Source: CAVVFX01 sp963747535
GTDB taxonomy: Bacteria > Acidobacteriota > Terriglobia > Bryobacterales > Bryobacteraceae
Direction: 5' to 3'
Length of the DNA stretch: 64,000 nt
Assembly (NCBI GenBank): GCA_963747535.1
Contig: CAVVFX010000007.1
Location: forward strand, 310,001 to 374,000
The stretch's first letter is position 1. Every line of letters starts with the position of its first letter. A model generated the notes under the pieces. It worked only from the letters and a program-made list of their open reading frames with translations, was not told the DNA's origin and made no database searches. Positions 17,704-25,349 of the stretch are shown here, in pieces. Made by a program: the position numbers and the translations under genes.

Positions 17704-18720
17704 ATGTCCGCAAAACTACGTGGTATCTTCACTCCGACCCTGGTCCCGCTGGATGCTCGAGGCCAGATCAATGAAACGGAACTGCGGCGGTTCATCTCCT
17801 GGCTGATCGACCATGGAGTGAACGGCCTTTATCCGAATGGATCTACTGGCGAGTTCACGCGCTTTACGGCGGAAGAACGCAACCGGATCGTGAAGATCGT
17901 TTGTGACGAGAACCGCGGCCGGGTTCCGGTGCTTGCCGGCGCGGCAGAGGCCAACGTCAAGGAGACTCTCAACGCGTGCGCCGCCTACGCCGAGATGGGC
18001 GCGGAAGCGGTGGCCATCGTGTCGCCGTTCTATTTCAGGTTGAGTCCCGAATCGGTTTACGCTTACTTTGCCGAGATTGCCCGGCACAGTCCGATCGATC
18101 TCACGCTATACAACATACCGATGTTTGCCAGCCCGATTGATGTCCCGACGATCCGGCGGCTGGCCCTCGAGTTCCCGCGCGTGGTCGGCATCAAGGATTC
18201 GTCCGGAGATCTCGCGTTCATGATGCGTATGATCTCCGCGGTTCGCCCGCAGCGGCCCGATTTCTCGTTTCTCACCGGTTGGGAAGCGGTGCTCGCGCCC
18301 ATGATCATGATCGGCTGCGACGGCGGGACGCATGCCAGCAGCAATGCGGTACCGGAAGTCACTCGCCGTATTTTCGAACTGTGCCGCGAGGGGAAATTCG
18401 AGGAGGCGATGAAGTGGAACTACCGCATCCTCGAGTTGTTCGATGCCATGCTGTACCCGTTCGAATTCCCCGACGGTTTCCGCGCCGCGGCCGAATTGCG
18501 CGGATTCAATTTCGGCACGAGCCGGCAGCCGCAAACTCCCGCGCAACAGTCGGACCGCGAGGCGCTGGCGAAGGTGCTGCAGTGCATCCTGGCCGACTTC
18601 GAACTCGTCGAGCCGCCGGCGGCAGGCTGCGCGCCGCGTATTCATCAACCCGAACAGGACAAGATCAAACAGGTGGTCTGGGATGTGCTGTTTGAACTGG
18701 AGAAGCGGGGGGTCGTCTGA
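17704..18720 (+). CDS. Dihydrodipicolinate synthase/N-acetylneuraminate lyase family protein
   Basis: A 338-residue class I aldolase-type (beta/alpha)8 barrel. Motifs: GLYPNGSTGEFTRFT (the GTTGE-like substrate loop), DLTLYNIPMF with the catalytic Tyr, and VVGIKDSSGD with the Schiff-base Lys. It therefore makes or cleaves a pyruvate-type carbon-carbon bond, or dehydrates a sugar acid; sequence alone does not pick the substrate. It is longer than DapA (about 290) by a C-terminal tail of 40 residues. It is the first gene of a tightly overlapped triplet with a BMC shell protein and an aldo/keto reductase, hinting that a reactive aldehyde or keto product is handled nearby. Confidence 0.88.
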   Translation: MSAKLRGIFTPTLVPLDARGQINETELRRFISWLIDHGVNGLYPNGSTGEFTRFTAEERNRIVKIVCDENRGRVPVLAGAAEANVKETLNACAAYAEMGAEAVAIVSPFYFRLSPESVYAYFAEIARHSPIDLTLYNIPMFASPIDVPTIRRLALEFPRVVGIKDSSGDLAFMMRMISAVRPQRPDFSFLTGWEAVLAPMIMIGCDGGTHASSNAVPEVTRRIFELCREGKFEEAMKWNYRILELFDAMLYPFEFPDGFRAAAELRGFNFGTSRQPQTPAQQSDREALAKVLQCILADFELVEPPAAGCAPRIHQPEQDKIKQVVWDVLFELEKRGVV

Positions 18721-19328
18721 GCGCGGCGCTAGCCCTGGTCGAGATCGGCGGATGGTCGCTCGGCATGGTGGTACTCGATGCCATGGAAAAGGCTGCCAAC
18801 GTCGAGTTACTGCAGACCGAACTGAACGATGCCCCGGGCGTTTGTCTGAAGTTGAACGGTTCGGTTGGGGATGTCCAGATCGCAGTCGAAGCCGCCCGGC
18901 AAATGGGCCGCACCCTGGAAACCGCGATTGTCGCGGAAGCCATACCCCAAGCCGCACCGGGTTTGAGCACGGCCTTCGTCGCCCAGCCCGATTTCAACCC
19001 GTTGATTGAGCAACCCACTGTACGGAATCCGGAGACCAACATGAGCAATGAGAGTCAGGCCCATTTCGCGATCGGCCTTATCGAAACCCAAGGCTTCACG
19101 GCCGTGTTTGAAGCCATCGACACAGCGTTGAAGACCGCGGCGGTGGAAGTGATAGCGAGAGAGAAGCTGGGCGGCGGATACATCACGGTGGTGATCAAAG
19201 GCGACGTTGCCGCCGTCCGCGCCGCCATTGACGCGGCCAAGACCAAAGTGGATGGGCTCGGGCGCCTGATCGCCGCGCACGTGATTCCCAGTCCCAGCCA
19301 GGGAGTGCTGTCGCTGCTACCCAAGTGA
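18717..19328 (+). CDS. Tandem-domain bacterial microcompartment shell protein (BMC-T type), apparent CTG start
   Basis: The second half (from about residue 110) is a clear BMC domain: AIGLIETQGFTAVFEAIDTA, then GGGYITVVIKGDVAAVRAAIDAA and RLIAAHVIPSPS. The frame upstream of the first ATG (18765) also reads as a BMC domain: LALVEIGGWSLGMVVLDAME, then DVQIAVEAARQMG. So the protein is a tandem BMC of about 203 residues, like the trimeric BMC-T class. No ATG, GTG or TTG exists in frame between the stop at 18693 and 18765; the only reasonable start is CTG 18717, overlapping the TGA of the lyase (CTGA) behind GGGGGG. BMC-T trimers form gated pores in shells. No other shell gene lies in the window. 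Its stop overlaps the reductase GTG. Confidence 0.85.
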   Translation: MSAALALVEIGGWSLGMVVLDAMEKAANVELLQTELNDAPGVCLKLNGSVGDVQIAVEAARQMGRTLETAIVAEAIPQAAPGLSTAFVAQPDFNPLIEQPTVRNPETNMSNESQAHFAIGLIETQGFTAVFEAIDTALKTAAVEVIAREKLGGGYITVVIKGDVAAVRAAIDAAKTKVDGLGRLIAAHVIPSPSQGVLSLLPK

Positions 19329-20158
19329 AGACCATAACCTTCCCCACCGGACAGACGGTTCCGGCGCTCGGGATCGGCACCTGGAAAATGGGCGAAGATC
19401 CGCGCCGGCGTGCCAGCGAACTCGAAGCGCTGCATCGGGCGATCGATCTCGGGATGACCCTCATTGACACTGCCGAGATGTATGGCGAAGGCGCGTCTGA
19501 AGAGTTGATCGGGGAAGCGATCCGCGGACGCTGCGAGGAAGTCTTTCTGGTCAGCAAAGTTTACCCGCACAACGCGGGCAGACGCGGGGCGGTCGAAGCT
19601 TGCGAAAGAAGCCTGCGGCGCCTCGGCGTGGAGGCGCTGGATCTGTACCTGCTGCACTGGCGCGGTTCCATCCCTCTCGCAGAGACGTTGGAAGCCTTCG
19701 CTAAGCTGGTTGCGAGCGGTAAGATCCGCGCCTTTGGCGTGAGTAACTTCGACACGGATGACTTACAGGAGGCATGGGGGATCCCAGCGGGACACCATAT
19801 TGCCACCAACCAGATTCTCTATAATCTGACGCGGCGCAGCGTGGAGCACGCTCTATTGCCCTGGTGCCGCGACCATCGCATTCCGGTGATGGCTTACTCG
19901 CCCGTTGAGCAGGGCCGGTTGATGCGCAATCGGAAGCTGGAGGAGATTGCCCGGCGCAGGGAAGCTACACCGGCGCAGGTTGCGATCGCCTGGCTGCTCG
20001 CACAGCCTGAGATCATGGTGATTCCGAAGGCTGGCGATCCACGGCATGTCGAGGAGAATCGTCTGGCTGCGGATTTACAACTGACGCTCGAGGATCTGCA
20101 GGATCTTGATCGGGCGTTTCCCCGGCCTCGGGAGCGGAAGCCGCTGGAAATGCTGTGA
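19325..20158 (+). CDS. Aldo/keto reductase
   Basis: The start is GTG 19325, overlapping the BMC stop (GTGA). The 277-residue protein has the full AKR tetrad: Asp and Tyr in LIDTAEMYGEG, Lys in FLVSKVYP, His in YLLHWRG; plus AFGVSNFDTDDL and the NADPH-binding IPKAGDPRHVEEN near the C-terminus. It would reduce an aldehyde or ketone with NADPH. Its coupling to a pyruvate-type lyase and a microcompartment shell protein suggests it removes the carbonyl product of the lyase (inference). Seven bases after its stop a palindromic interspersed repeat begins. Confidence 0.9.
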   Translation: MKTITFPTGQTVPALGIGTWKMGEDPRRRASELEALHRAIDLGMTLIDTAEMYGEGASEELIGEAIRGRCEEVFLVSKVYPHNAGRRGAVEACERSLRRLGVEALDLYLLHWRGSIPLAETLEAFAKLVASGKIRAFGVSNFDTDDLQEAWGIPAGHHIATNQILYNLTRRSVEHALLPWCRDHRIPVMAYSPVEQGRLMRNRKLEEIARRREATPAQVAIAWLLAQPEIMVIPKAGDPRHVEENRLAADLQLTLEDLQDLDRAFPRPRERKPLEML

Positions 20159-20164
20159 GCGGCT

Positions 20165-20210
20165 GCTGCGCAGCCGGACAGACCACACAAGACGATGGTC
20201 TGTCTTACGG
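20165..20210 (+). repeat. REP-like palindromic element, copy 1
   Basis: It has the architecture seen in all copies: palindrome GCTGCGCAGC (20165-20174), then a hairpin ACAGACCA / TGGTCTGT separated by CACAAGACGA, then a short tail ending TTACGG. It sits between two convergent genes, and its tail supplies the TAA stop of the minus-strand GcvH-like gene. Other copies: 23091, 24662, 28964 and 35394, all in the same orientation. Confidence 0.8.
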
Positions 20211-20999
20211 TTCGAGGAAGATTTGGCCGAGGAGTTCGTCGCGTTCGGGTTTGGGGATTTCGCGGATGAATTCGTCCACCAATACGCCGCCGTCCGCCAG
20301 TACAGCGCCTTGCAGCCGGTCGATCTCTTTTCCGACCCAGGCTCGCACTTCTTCCCCGCGGAGCAGGTGTCGCAGGTCGGCCGGCCTGGTCGCGGGTTGC
20401 ACCCGGAGATACCAGTTGTCTTCCGGGCCTCCGGTCTGCAGGACGATCCCTTCCACCGGACAAAGCACGCGAACTTCGAGACCGTCCTTCCACATCCGCC
20501 AGCCTTCTCCGTTGTTGACCACTTTGGAACCGGGAGCGGGCATCTTGACTACGTCCGGCTCTCCGATGGTTCGGTGGCCGATCGCATCGAGGCCCACTAA
20601 CAGGGTGCCGTCCGGTTGGGGCGCGACCCAGGTGTGTCCGCGATGGTAGTAGCGATAATTCGGATAACGGAGTCCGAATAACATATCCGAGCCTTCACCT
20701 GCCTTCGCCTGCCGGAACTTGGGATGGTTGGTACATACACGGCAATCGAAAGCGTTCGGGCAGATCCGGTTCGGAGCCTCTCCAGTGAGCGCATGACGGC
20801 ATTGGCGGGACGGCGCCGGTAACTCAGCAAAATCGAGCGACCACCGGATCGGTTCGCTGCGCCCCCTGGACACATCGCGTACGGCGCGGGTGAGGCTCAC
20901 GATGGCAACCGCGGCAAGGGCGGCCACGATTGCAAGGAAGGCCGAGATAAAGAAAACGTGTCCAAAGGTCCAGTCGAAACCGTCAACTTCGGGGAACAT
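20205..20999 (-). CDS. Membrane-anchored GcvH-like protein with four-Cys motif, subunit of an NrfD-type complex
   Basis: The 264-residue protein has one membrane helix at 15-38, then a cysteine motif (Cys67, Cys80, Cys86, Cys89: C-x12-C-x5-C-x2-C), then a domain resembling glycine cleavage protein H: YHRGHTWVAPQPDGTLLVGL, AIGHRTIGEP and CPVEGIVLQT. In true GcvH a lysine eight residues before that last proline carries lipoate; here the position is Gly, with a Lys two residues earlier, so lipoylation is doubtful. It is the last gene of the operon and overlaps the NrfD-like gene by 17 bases. I infer a structural or electron-transfer role in the complex. Its stop codon lies in the REP-like element. 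Confidence 0.7.
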   Translation of the reverse strand: MFPEVDGFDWTFGHVFFISAFLAIVAALAAVAIVSLTRAVRDVSRGRSEPIRWSLDFAELPAPSRQCRHALTGEAPNRICPNAFDCRVCTNHPKFRQAKAGEGSDMLFGLRYPNYRYYHRGHTWVAPQPDGTLLVGLDAIGHRTIGEPDVVKMPAPGSKVVNNGEGWRMWKDGLEVRVLCPVEGIVLQTGGPEDNWYLRVQPATRPADLRHLLRGEEVRAWVGKEIDRLQGAVLADGGVLVDEFIREIPKPERDELLGQIFLEP

Positions 21000-22266
21000 G
21001 ATTCAACTCCTTTTCTTGAGGAAATAGCGGCAGATAACGATATGAGAACGAGTACACGATCACGGCATAGGCGATGACTGCGCCGAAGACGGCGAATTCC
21101 TGCCAGTTGGGAAAATAAGTGAGGAATTTGTCGAACGGCAGCGTCGGGAGGGCCAAGGTCTGGATGGTGAGTACGAAGCGATTGAGCAGCACACCCATGC
21201 AGGCCAGCGCCGCCGCGGAAACCAAGACCCAACCGCGGGTGCGCGTCGACCGCCGGATCAGCAGAATACCCGGGAGGAAGCCGCAGAGCACGATCTCGCT
21301 GAGCAGCACCCAGAACCCGAACGGCTTCCAGGCATAGTATTCCCACGCGAGGAAGCCAGCCTGGCGCGAGGTGCTGTGTAACCAGACTAATGTGTCTATG
21401 GATTTGAAGAGAACGTAGAGAATCAACAGAAGGCCGGATAACCTGCCTAACTTCATCTTGACATCCTGCAGGACTAACCTCTTATTGGTAATCTTCTCGA
21501 CCACCGTAATGACCAGAATCAGGAAGCTCGGTCCAACGGCGATGGCGGAGAGGATGAATAAAAAGAAGGTCGAGGGCCAGATGCCGAAGCCGGCGCGATA
21601 GGCGAACGGCCTGCCGCGCAACACCCCGTAGAGACCGCCGAGGGATCCCTGGTGGAAGAACGAAAGTAACGTGCCGATGCCGGCGAGCACCGGTACGAGT
21701 CGGTGTAGTTCCCACTCGAACACCAGGAACGAAGGTTTCTGCTTCAGTTGACGGTTTTTCAGGACAATGGGAATATATTCAAATGCCAAAACGAGTAAGT
21801 AACAGGTGATGCAGAAAGTAACTTCGGTCAACATCGAATGGACATTGGGATGCCAGAAAGTGAACCACGCGCGCAGTGGTTGACCGACGTCAATCATCAA
21901 TACGGTGACGGCTCCGCTGTAACAAAGGAAGCCAAGAATCACGGCAGTGTTAATGACCGCTTTCAGGTCGCGCCATTTCAGGATATAGAGCAGAAAGCCG
22001 CTGAAAAAAGCTCCAGCGCCTAACGCGATGATGCCGAGATCCAGGAAGATCCACAGTCCGAAAGCGAACCGGTTGTCCATGTTGGTCTGGTTGAGACCGT
22101 AGCGCAGGCAGAGATACACGGCATAGACGCCCACGCCGAGCAAGATGAACCATGGCGCCAGCCAGGCGGAAAACTGGGGTAGCGAACAACGATCGAGCCC
22201 GCGAGTAATCAGATGCCGGTCGCGCGGCAGCGTGACGGCTGCCGGAGCAAAAGTAAGATCAGCCAT
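20983..22266 (-). CDS. NrfD/HybB/QrcD-type quinol-interacting integral membrane subunit
   Basis: This 427-residue protein has about ten membrane helices (for example FGLWIFLDLGIIALGAGAFF, ITCYLLVLAFEYIPIVL, LLLILYVLFKSIDTLVW and FGFWVLLSEIVLCGFLPG), the size and pattern of HybB/QrcD/ActC members of the NrfD family. Such subunits bind menaquinone and exchange electrons with a periplasmic iron-sulfur partner; in this operon that is the 4Fe-4S protein, whose stop overlaps the ATG here (ATGA). Direction of electron flow cannot be told from sequence. Confidence 0.88.
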   Translation of the reverse strand: MADLTFAPAAVTLPRDRHLITRGLDRCSLPQFSAWLAPWFILLGVGVYAVYLCLRYGLNQTNMDNRFAFGLWIFLDLGIIALGAGAFFSGFLLYILKWRDLKAVINTAVILGFLCYSGAVTVLMIDVGQPLRAWFTFWHPNVHSMLTEVTFCITCYLLVLAFEYIPIVLKNRQLKQKPSFLVFEWELHRLVPVLAGIGTLLSFFHQGSLGGLYGVLRGRPFAYRAGFGIWPSTFFLFILSAIAVGPSFLILVITVVEKITNKRLVLQDVKMKLGRLSGLLLILYVLFKSIDTLVWLHSTSRQAGFLAWEYYAWKPFGFWVLLSEIVLCGFLPGILLIRRSTRTRGWVLVSAAALACMGVLLNRFVLTIQTLALPTLPFDKFLTYFPNWQEFAVFGAVIAYAVIVYSFSYRYLPLFPQEKELNHVPRS

Positions 22267-23024
22267 CAGATTGTCCTGCTTTCGGCCGGCTCAGCGCCCG
22301 GAGCCGCGCCACCGCGCTCGCCCAGTTCGCGCACCCAGGCGAGATCAGACCGGTAATAGACTTTGGGCTCCGTCCCCAGCTTCGCGAGCAAACGGAACGA
22401 CCGCGAATCTCGCGCCTCGCGGGCAACGTCGCTCGCGGGGTTCGCCAGATCGCCGAACGTGATGGCGCCGGTGGGACAAGCTTCCACGCACGCCGGCACA
22501 TAATCCGCCGGATCGATTTCGCGCATCCCGTTGACCGCGGCCTTGTCCTGCGCGGACTGCAATCTGGCGTGACAGAAATTGCACTTCTCGACGACGCCGC
22601 GCATCCGTGGCGCGACACCGGGATTGAGCGTGTTTTCCATTCCGGCCGGCCACGAGGGATCCCACCAGTTGAAATAGCGCGCGTGATAGGGGCACGCGGT
22701 CATGCAATAGCGGCAACCGAGACACCGTTGCGGCATCTGGAAAACGATCCCCGATTCACGATCCACTTCGACCGCTTGTTGGGGGCAAACGCTGACGCAG
22801 GGCGTCTCGTGTTCGCATTGCATGCAGAGGACCGGCAGAAACCTGGCTTCTGCGCGGTGGGTGACGCGTTCGACGCGCATGGGGGTGATGCTGGTTCGAC
22901 CGGTAGCTTGAGCGGGCTCGGGGGCGACGTTATTCTCGGCCGCGCAGGCAATGGTGCAGGCGCCGCATCCGGTGCAATGGTCGACATCGATCACCATGCC
23001 GTATTTGTGTGGTTTTTTTGACAT
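22266..23024 (-). CDS. Periplasmic-type 4Fe-4S electron transfer subunit (QrcC/NrfC-like)
   Basis: Start at 23024 gives 252 residues beginning MSKKPHKYGMVIDVDHCTGC. Four cluster motifs are visible: CTGCGACTIACA, CMQCEHETPCVSVCP, CLGCRYCMTACPY, and CNFC combined with the later CVEACPTGA. This is the NrfC/DmsB/PsrB family that links a molybdopterin-type or heme subunit to an NrfD membrane subunit. It has no signal peptide, so it may be exported together with the Tat-signal MopB-like protein two bases upstream. Confidence 0.9.
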   Translation of the reverse strand: MSKKPHKYGMVIDVDHCTGCGACTIACAAENNVAPEPAQATGRTSITPMRVERVTHRAEARFLPVLCMQCEHETPCVSVCPQQAVEVDRESGIVFQMPQRCLGCRYCMTACPYHARYFNWWDPSWPAGMENTLNPGVAPRMRGVVEKCNFCHARLQSAQDKAAVNGMREIDPADYVPACVEACPTGAITFGDLANPASDVAREARDSRSFRLLAKLGTEPKVYYRSDLAWVRELGERGGAAPGAEPAESRTI

Positions 23025-23026
23025 GA

Positions 23027-24628
23027 TCAGGATCTCCAGAGCGGCGGTGTTATGGCGGTGCCACGGATGGGGGCGAAACCGCTCCCTGGCCGGGCAGACC
23101 ACGAAAAACGATGATCTGCCGCACGGCTGGCAGGCCAAAGGCCTACTCCACAAGGACTGGAAGACGGGTCGAGCCAGCAGGCGCCGGCGTTGAAGGCCTT
23201 ATAGAGATCGGCAGGCGATTTGAACCTGGTGACGGGAACGGTGGCCCGATCTGAGAAGGTGAAGATCTCGCCGCGCCGCGCGGTGAACAACCCCTCCACT
23301 CGGGCGCGAATCGCCGCTTCCGGCGCGACTTCACCGCCGGTCACGCGGCTGATAAACGCGAGCGCGGTGGTCACTCCTGGCGGAGGGTCGAGTAGCGCGG
23401 GAGCCAATGCATACGAAGGCGAAACCGCGTCCCACGGCGTCGGCGCTTCGTCGAGGCTTTCGCCGAACGCGGGGGTGGGGATGACGACATTCGCGAGTGC
23501 CGAGACTCCGGCCCGATAGGGCGATAGACTCACGATGATTCCATCCGGACGGAGTGTCGATCGGAGGAAGTCGTAGGGTATCGAGCCGCCCAGGAAGCCA
23601 TGATCGATGAAGAGGACATCGAGGGAGCCGTGCGGAACGTTTGAAAGATCTTCGGCCGCGGGCGAAGCGGCCCGCGCCACCACGGCGGTCGATCCGGCAT
23701 TCAACCCTGCTATCGTTTCCTCGACCGACTCGGGAAGTCCGCCTCCGCTCAACGCCAGCATGGAGCCACGATCCTGGATGAAGCGCAGCGTGTCAGCGAG
23801 TTTATCCGCCGGCACACCGGTGGCTTCAGAGGCTTCTGGCAGCGTGGTGTTGCCGGACAGGAGGGACGCTACCACGTGCTCGGAGCCGGCCCGTACCGGG
23901 AGCCATCGCGACGCCAACGCCGCAGTCCTGGAGAGTTCGGCTTCCACTTGTACGATGGCCAGTTGCCCTTGTTTCCAGAGAGTCAGAACACGGCCGGGCG
24001 TGGCCCATGATTCCAGTACGGGCGCGCCGAAGCTGACCAGCGTTCGCACGTTCTCGAGAGCCAGGCCGAGGTCGGCTACGTTTCGGTTCGTCCGGCGTGC
24101 GATCTGTTGCAGAGTGGAGGTCTCGCGTCGGTCCGCAACGATGTAGAGTCCGCCGCGCGCCGCGGCAATTCGCCGATACTCGGCCGACACGGCACGGCCT
24201 GGACGTTCGTCCAGAATGGCCATCTGGCCGGTTTTTACGCGGCCGGAGATCTCCGCGGCTATGGTGTCAAGGGAGGCGGGGTTCTCATTTCGCAACGGAC
24301 GCGTGATGCGCGCCGCGTGATAGGGGAGTTGGTGAGCGCCGAAGGCATACGGGCACAAGACGCCCTGGCTGACCGGGTGCGCCTTCACGGGCGCGATTCC
24401 GATCACGTTCCGGCCAATGCAGCGGGCTCGAATCCCGCAGCCGGCCGGGCATAGCGTGCAGCTACTGTAACGGACCGATGGCTCGCCGCGGGGAGGCCGC
24501 GGAATCCACGACCAGTTCTGCGACCATTTCGCGGTGTCGTCGAGCAGTTTCCAGGGGATCGGCGTCAGGGGAACGGCTGCCGCTGCTCCGAGGCTTAGGG
24601 TTATAAAGTCGCGTCGGGTTAGTCCCAT
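23027..24628 (-). CDS. Tat-exported MopB-like (molybdopterin oxidoreductase family) subunit, short form with repeat-encoded tail
   Basis: I start it at 24628, where the product begins MGLTRRDFITLSLGAAAAVP, a Tat signal; frame further upstream is repeat and linker. The 533-residue protein keeps the 4Fe-4S motif of the MopB superfamily (Cys57, 60, 64, 92) but is far shorter than catalytic members (700 or more), and I see no clear Ser/Cys/Sec metal ligand. It thus resembles QrcB or the ActB N-terminal part, which transfer electrons without substrate catalysis. Late motifs such as SLSPYRAGVSALANVVIPT and FGESLDEAPTPWD fit the domain order. Residues about 492-533 are encoded by two interspersed repeats and are probably non-functional. 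Confidence 0.82.
   Translation of the reverse strand: MGLTRRDFITLSLGAAAAVPLTPIPWKLLDDTAKWSQNWSWIPRPPRGEPSVRYSSCTLCPAGCGIRARCIGRNVIGIAPVKAHPVSQGVLCPYAFGAHQLPYHAARITRPLRNENPASLDTIAAEISGRVKTGQMAILDERPGRAVSAEYRRIAAARGGLYIVADRRETSTLQQIARRTNRNVADLGLALENVRTLVSFGAPVLESWATPGRVLTLWKQGQLAIVQVEAELSRTAALASRWLPVRAGSEHVVASLLSGNTTLPEASEATGVPADKLADTLRFIQDRGSMLALSGGGLPESVEETIAGLNAGSTAVVARAASPAAEDLSNVPHGSLDVLFIDHGFLGGSIPYDFLRSTLRPDGIIVSLSPYRAGVSALANVVIPTPAFGESLDEAPTPWDAVSPSYALAPALLDPPPGVTTALAFISRVTGGEVAPEAAIRARVEGLFTARRGEIFTFSDRATVPVTRFKSPADLYKAFNAGACWLDPSSSPCGVGLWPASRAADHRFSWSARPGSGFAPIRGTAITPPLWRS
23091..23155 (+). repeat. REP-like element, copy 2, next to an AGGCCAAAGGCCT element, both inside a coding region
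   Basis: CGGGCAGACC...GATCTGCC (23091-23125) is the hairpin half of the REP-like repeat, lacking the GCTGCGCAGC part. Directly after it, 23131-23155 is one arm of the second repeat family (core AGGCCAAAGGCCTACTCC) also found at 33.46 kb. Both lie within the 3' end of the MopB-like gene and encode its tail. Confidence 0.75.
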
Positions 24629-24661
24629 ATGGGTTTCTCGTTTGGGTGGGTGGGAAGGGCG

Positions 24662-24710
24662 GCTGCTCCGCAGCCGGGCAGACCACGAAAAACGATGGTC
24701 TGCCCTACGG
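24662..24710 (+). repeat. REP-like palindromic element, copy 3
   Basis: GCTGCTCCGCAGC followed by GGGCAGACCA / TGGTCTGCCC and tail CTACGG. It lies between the cytochrome gene and the MopB-like gene of the same operon, in their 170-base spacer, so it would be transcribed as a hairpin inside the message. Confidence 0.8.
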
Positions 24711-24800
24711 GGAATTTGGTCTGGCTGTAGTGGAGTTGCAGGGTAGTATGGCTGTGGCTCGACTGCAGGCTGGCAGGGGTGTCTTGCGACTGCAGGCTGG

Positions 24801-25349
24801 TCATTTGTGGCACCCCAGGCAACCCGCCTCGACTCCGCGCTGCCGGTGGCAGGCTTCGCAATCACTCATCGTCATGCTGACCGCGTGGCGGCTGTAGCCA
24901 CTGATCCGGTCCTCCTGATAGAGCGCCACGTGGGTGGTGTTGCCGTGAAGGCCGTGACAGGTTTCGCAACTCAGTTTTCCTAAATTCACGTGAAGCGCGT
25001 GGGAGAAGCGTACGTTCATCGGTTGGCGCGCATAAGATTGCCACGGAATCTCGCGTCCCGGCTTGACCCACGCGGCGACCAGGACCTTCTCGTTCGCCGT
25101 GGTTCCCATCGGCTCGGCGTGGCAGGCCGCGCAGTTCGATAGTGCCGGAGTCCCCGTGAATACTCCCTCGGCGGTGATGCTGTGACAATCGGCGCACTTT
25201 TGCGAAGCTTGGTCCTGGTGAAGGCGATGATTGAAATCGAGGGGCTGCCGCGTCGACCGATAGAGCGAGCGGGGAAAGCCGACCCAGCCGGCGGCCAACA
25301 TGCCGGCAAAGCCGAGGGTAAACAACAGAGCTAAGCGATGCCTCGTCAT
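24801..25349 (-). CDS. Pentaheme c-type cytochrome (cytochrome c3/QrcA-like), membrane anchored
   Basis: ATG 25349 overlaps the upstream stop (ATGA). The 182-residue protein has an uncleaved-looking N-terminal anchor (LALLFTLGFAGMLAAGWVGF) and five CxxCH motifs at 52-56, 73-77, 128-132, 164-168 and 177-181, with further histidines (FNHRLH, FSHALH, YSRHAV) placed as distal ligands as in class III cytochromes. It matches QrcA/ActA-type subunits, which are typically penta- to hexaheme. It would exchange electrons with soluble periplasmic cytochromes. A 172-base spacer with a repeat separates it from the MopB-like gene. Confidence 0.88.
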   Translation of the reverse strand: MTRHRLALLFTLGFAGMLAAGWVGFPRSLYRSTRQPLDFNHRLHQDQASQKCADCHSITAEGVFTGTPALSNCAACHAEPMGTTANEKVLVAAWVKPGREIPWQSYARQPMNVRFSHALHVNLGKLSCETCHGLHGNTTHVALYQEDRISGYSRHAVSMTMSDCEACHRQRGVEAGCLGCHK

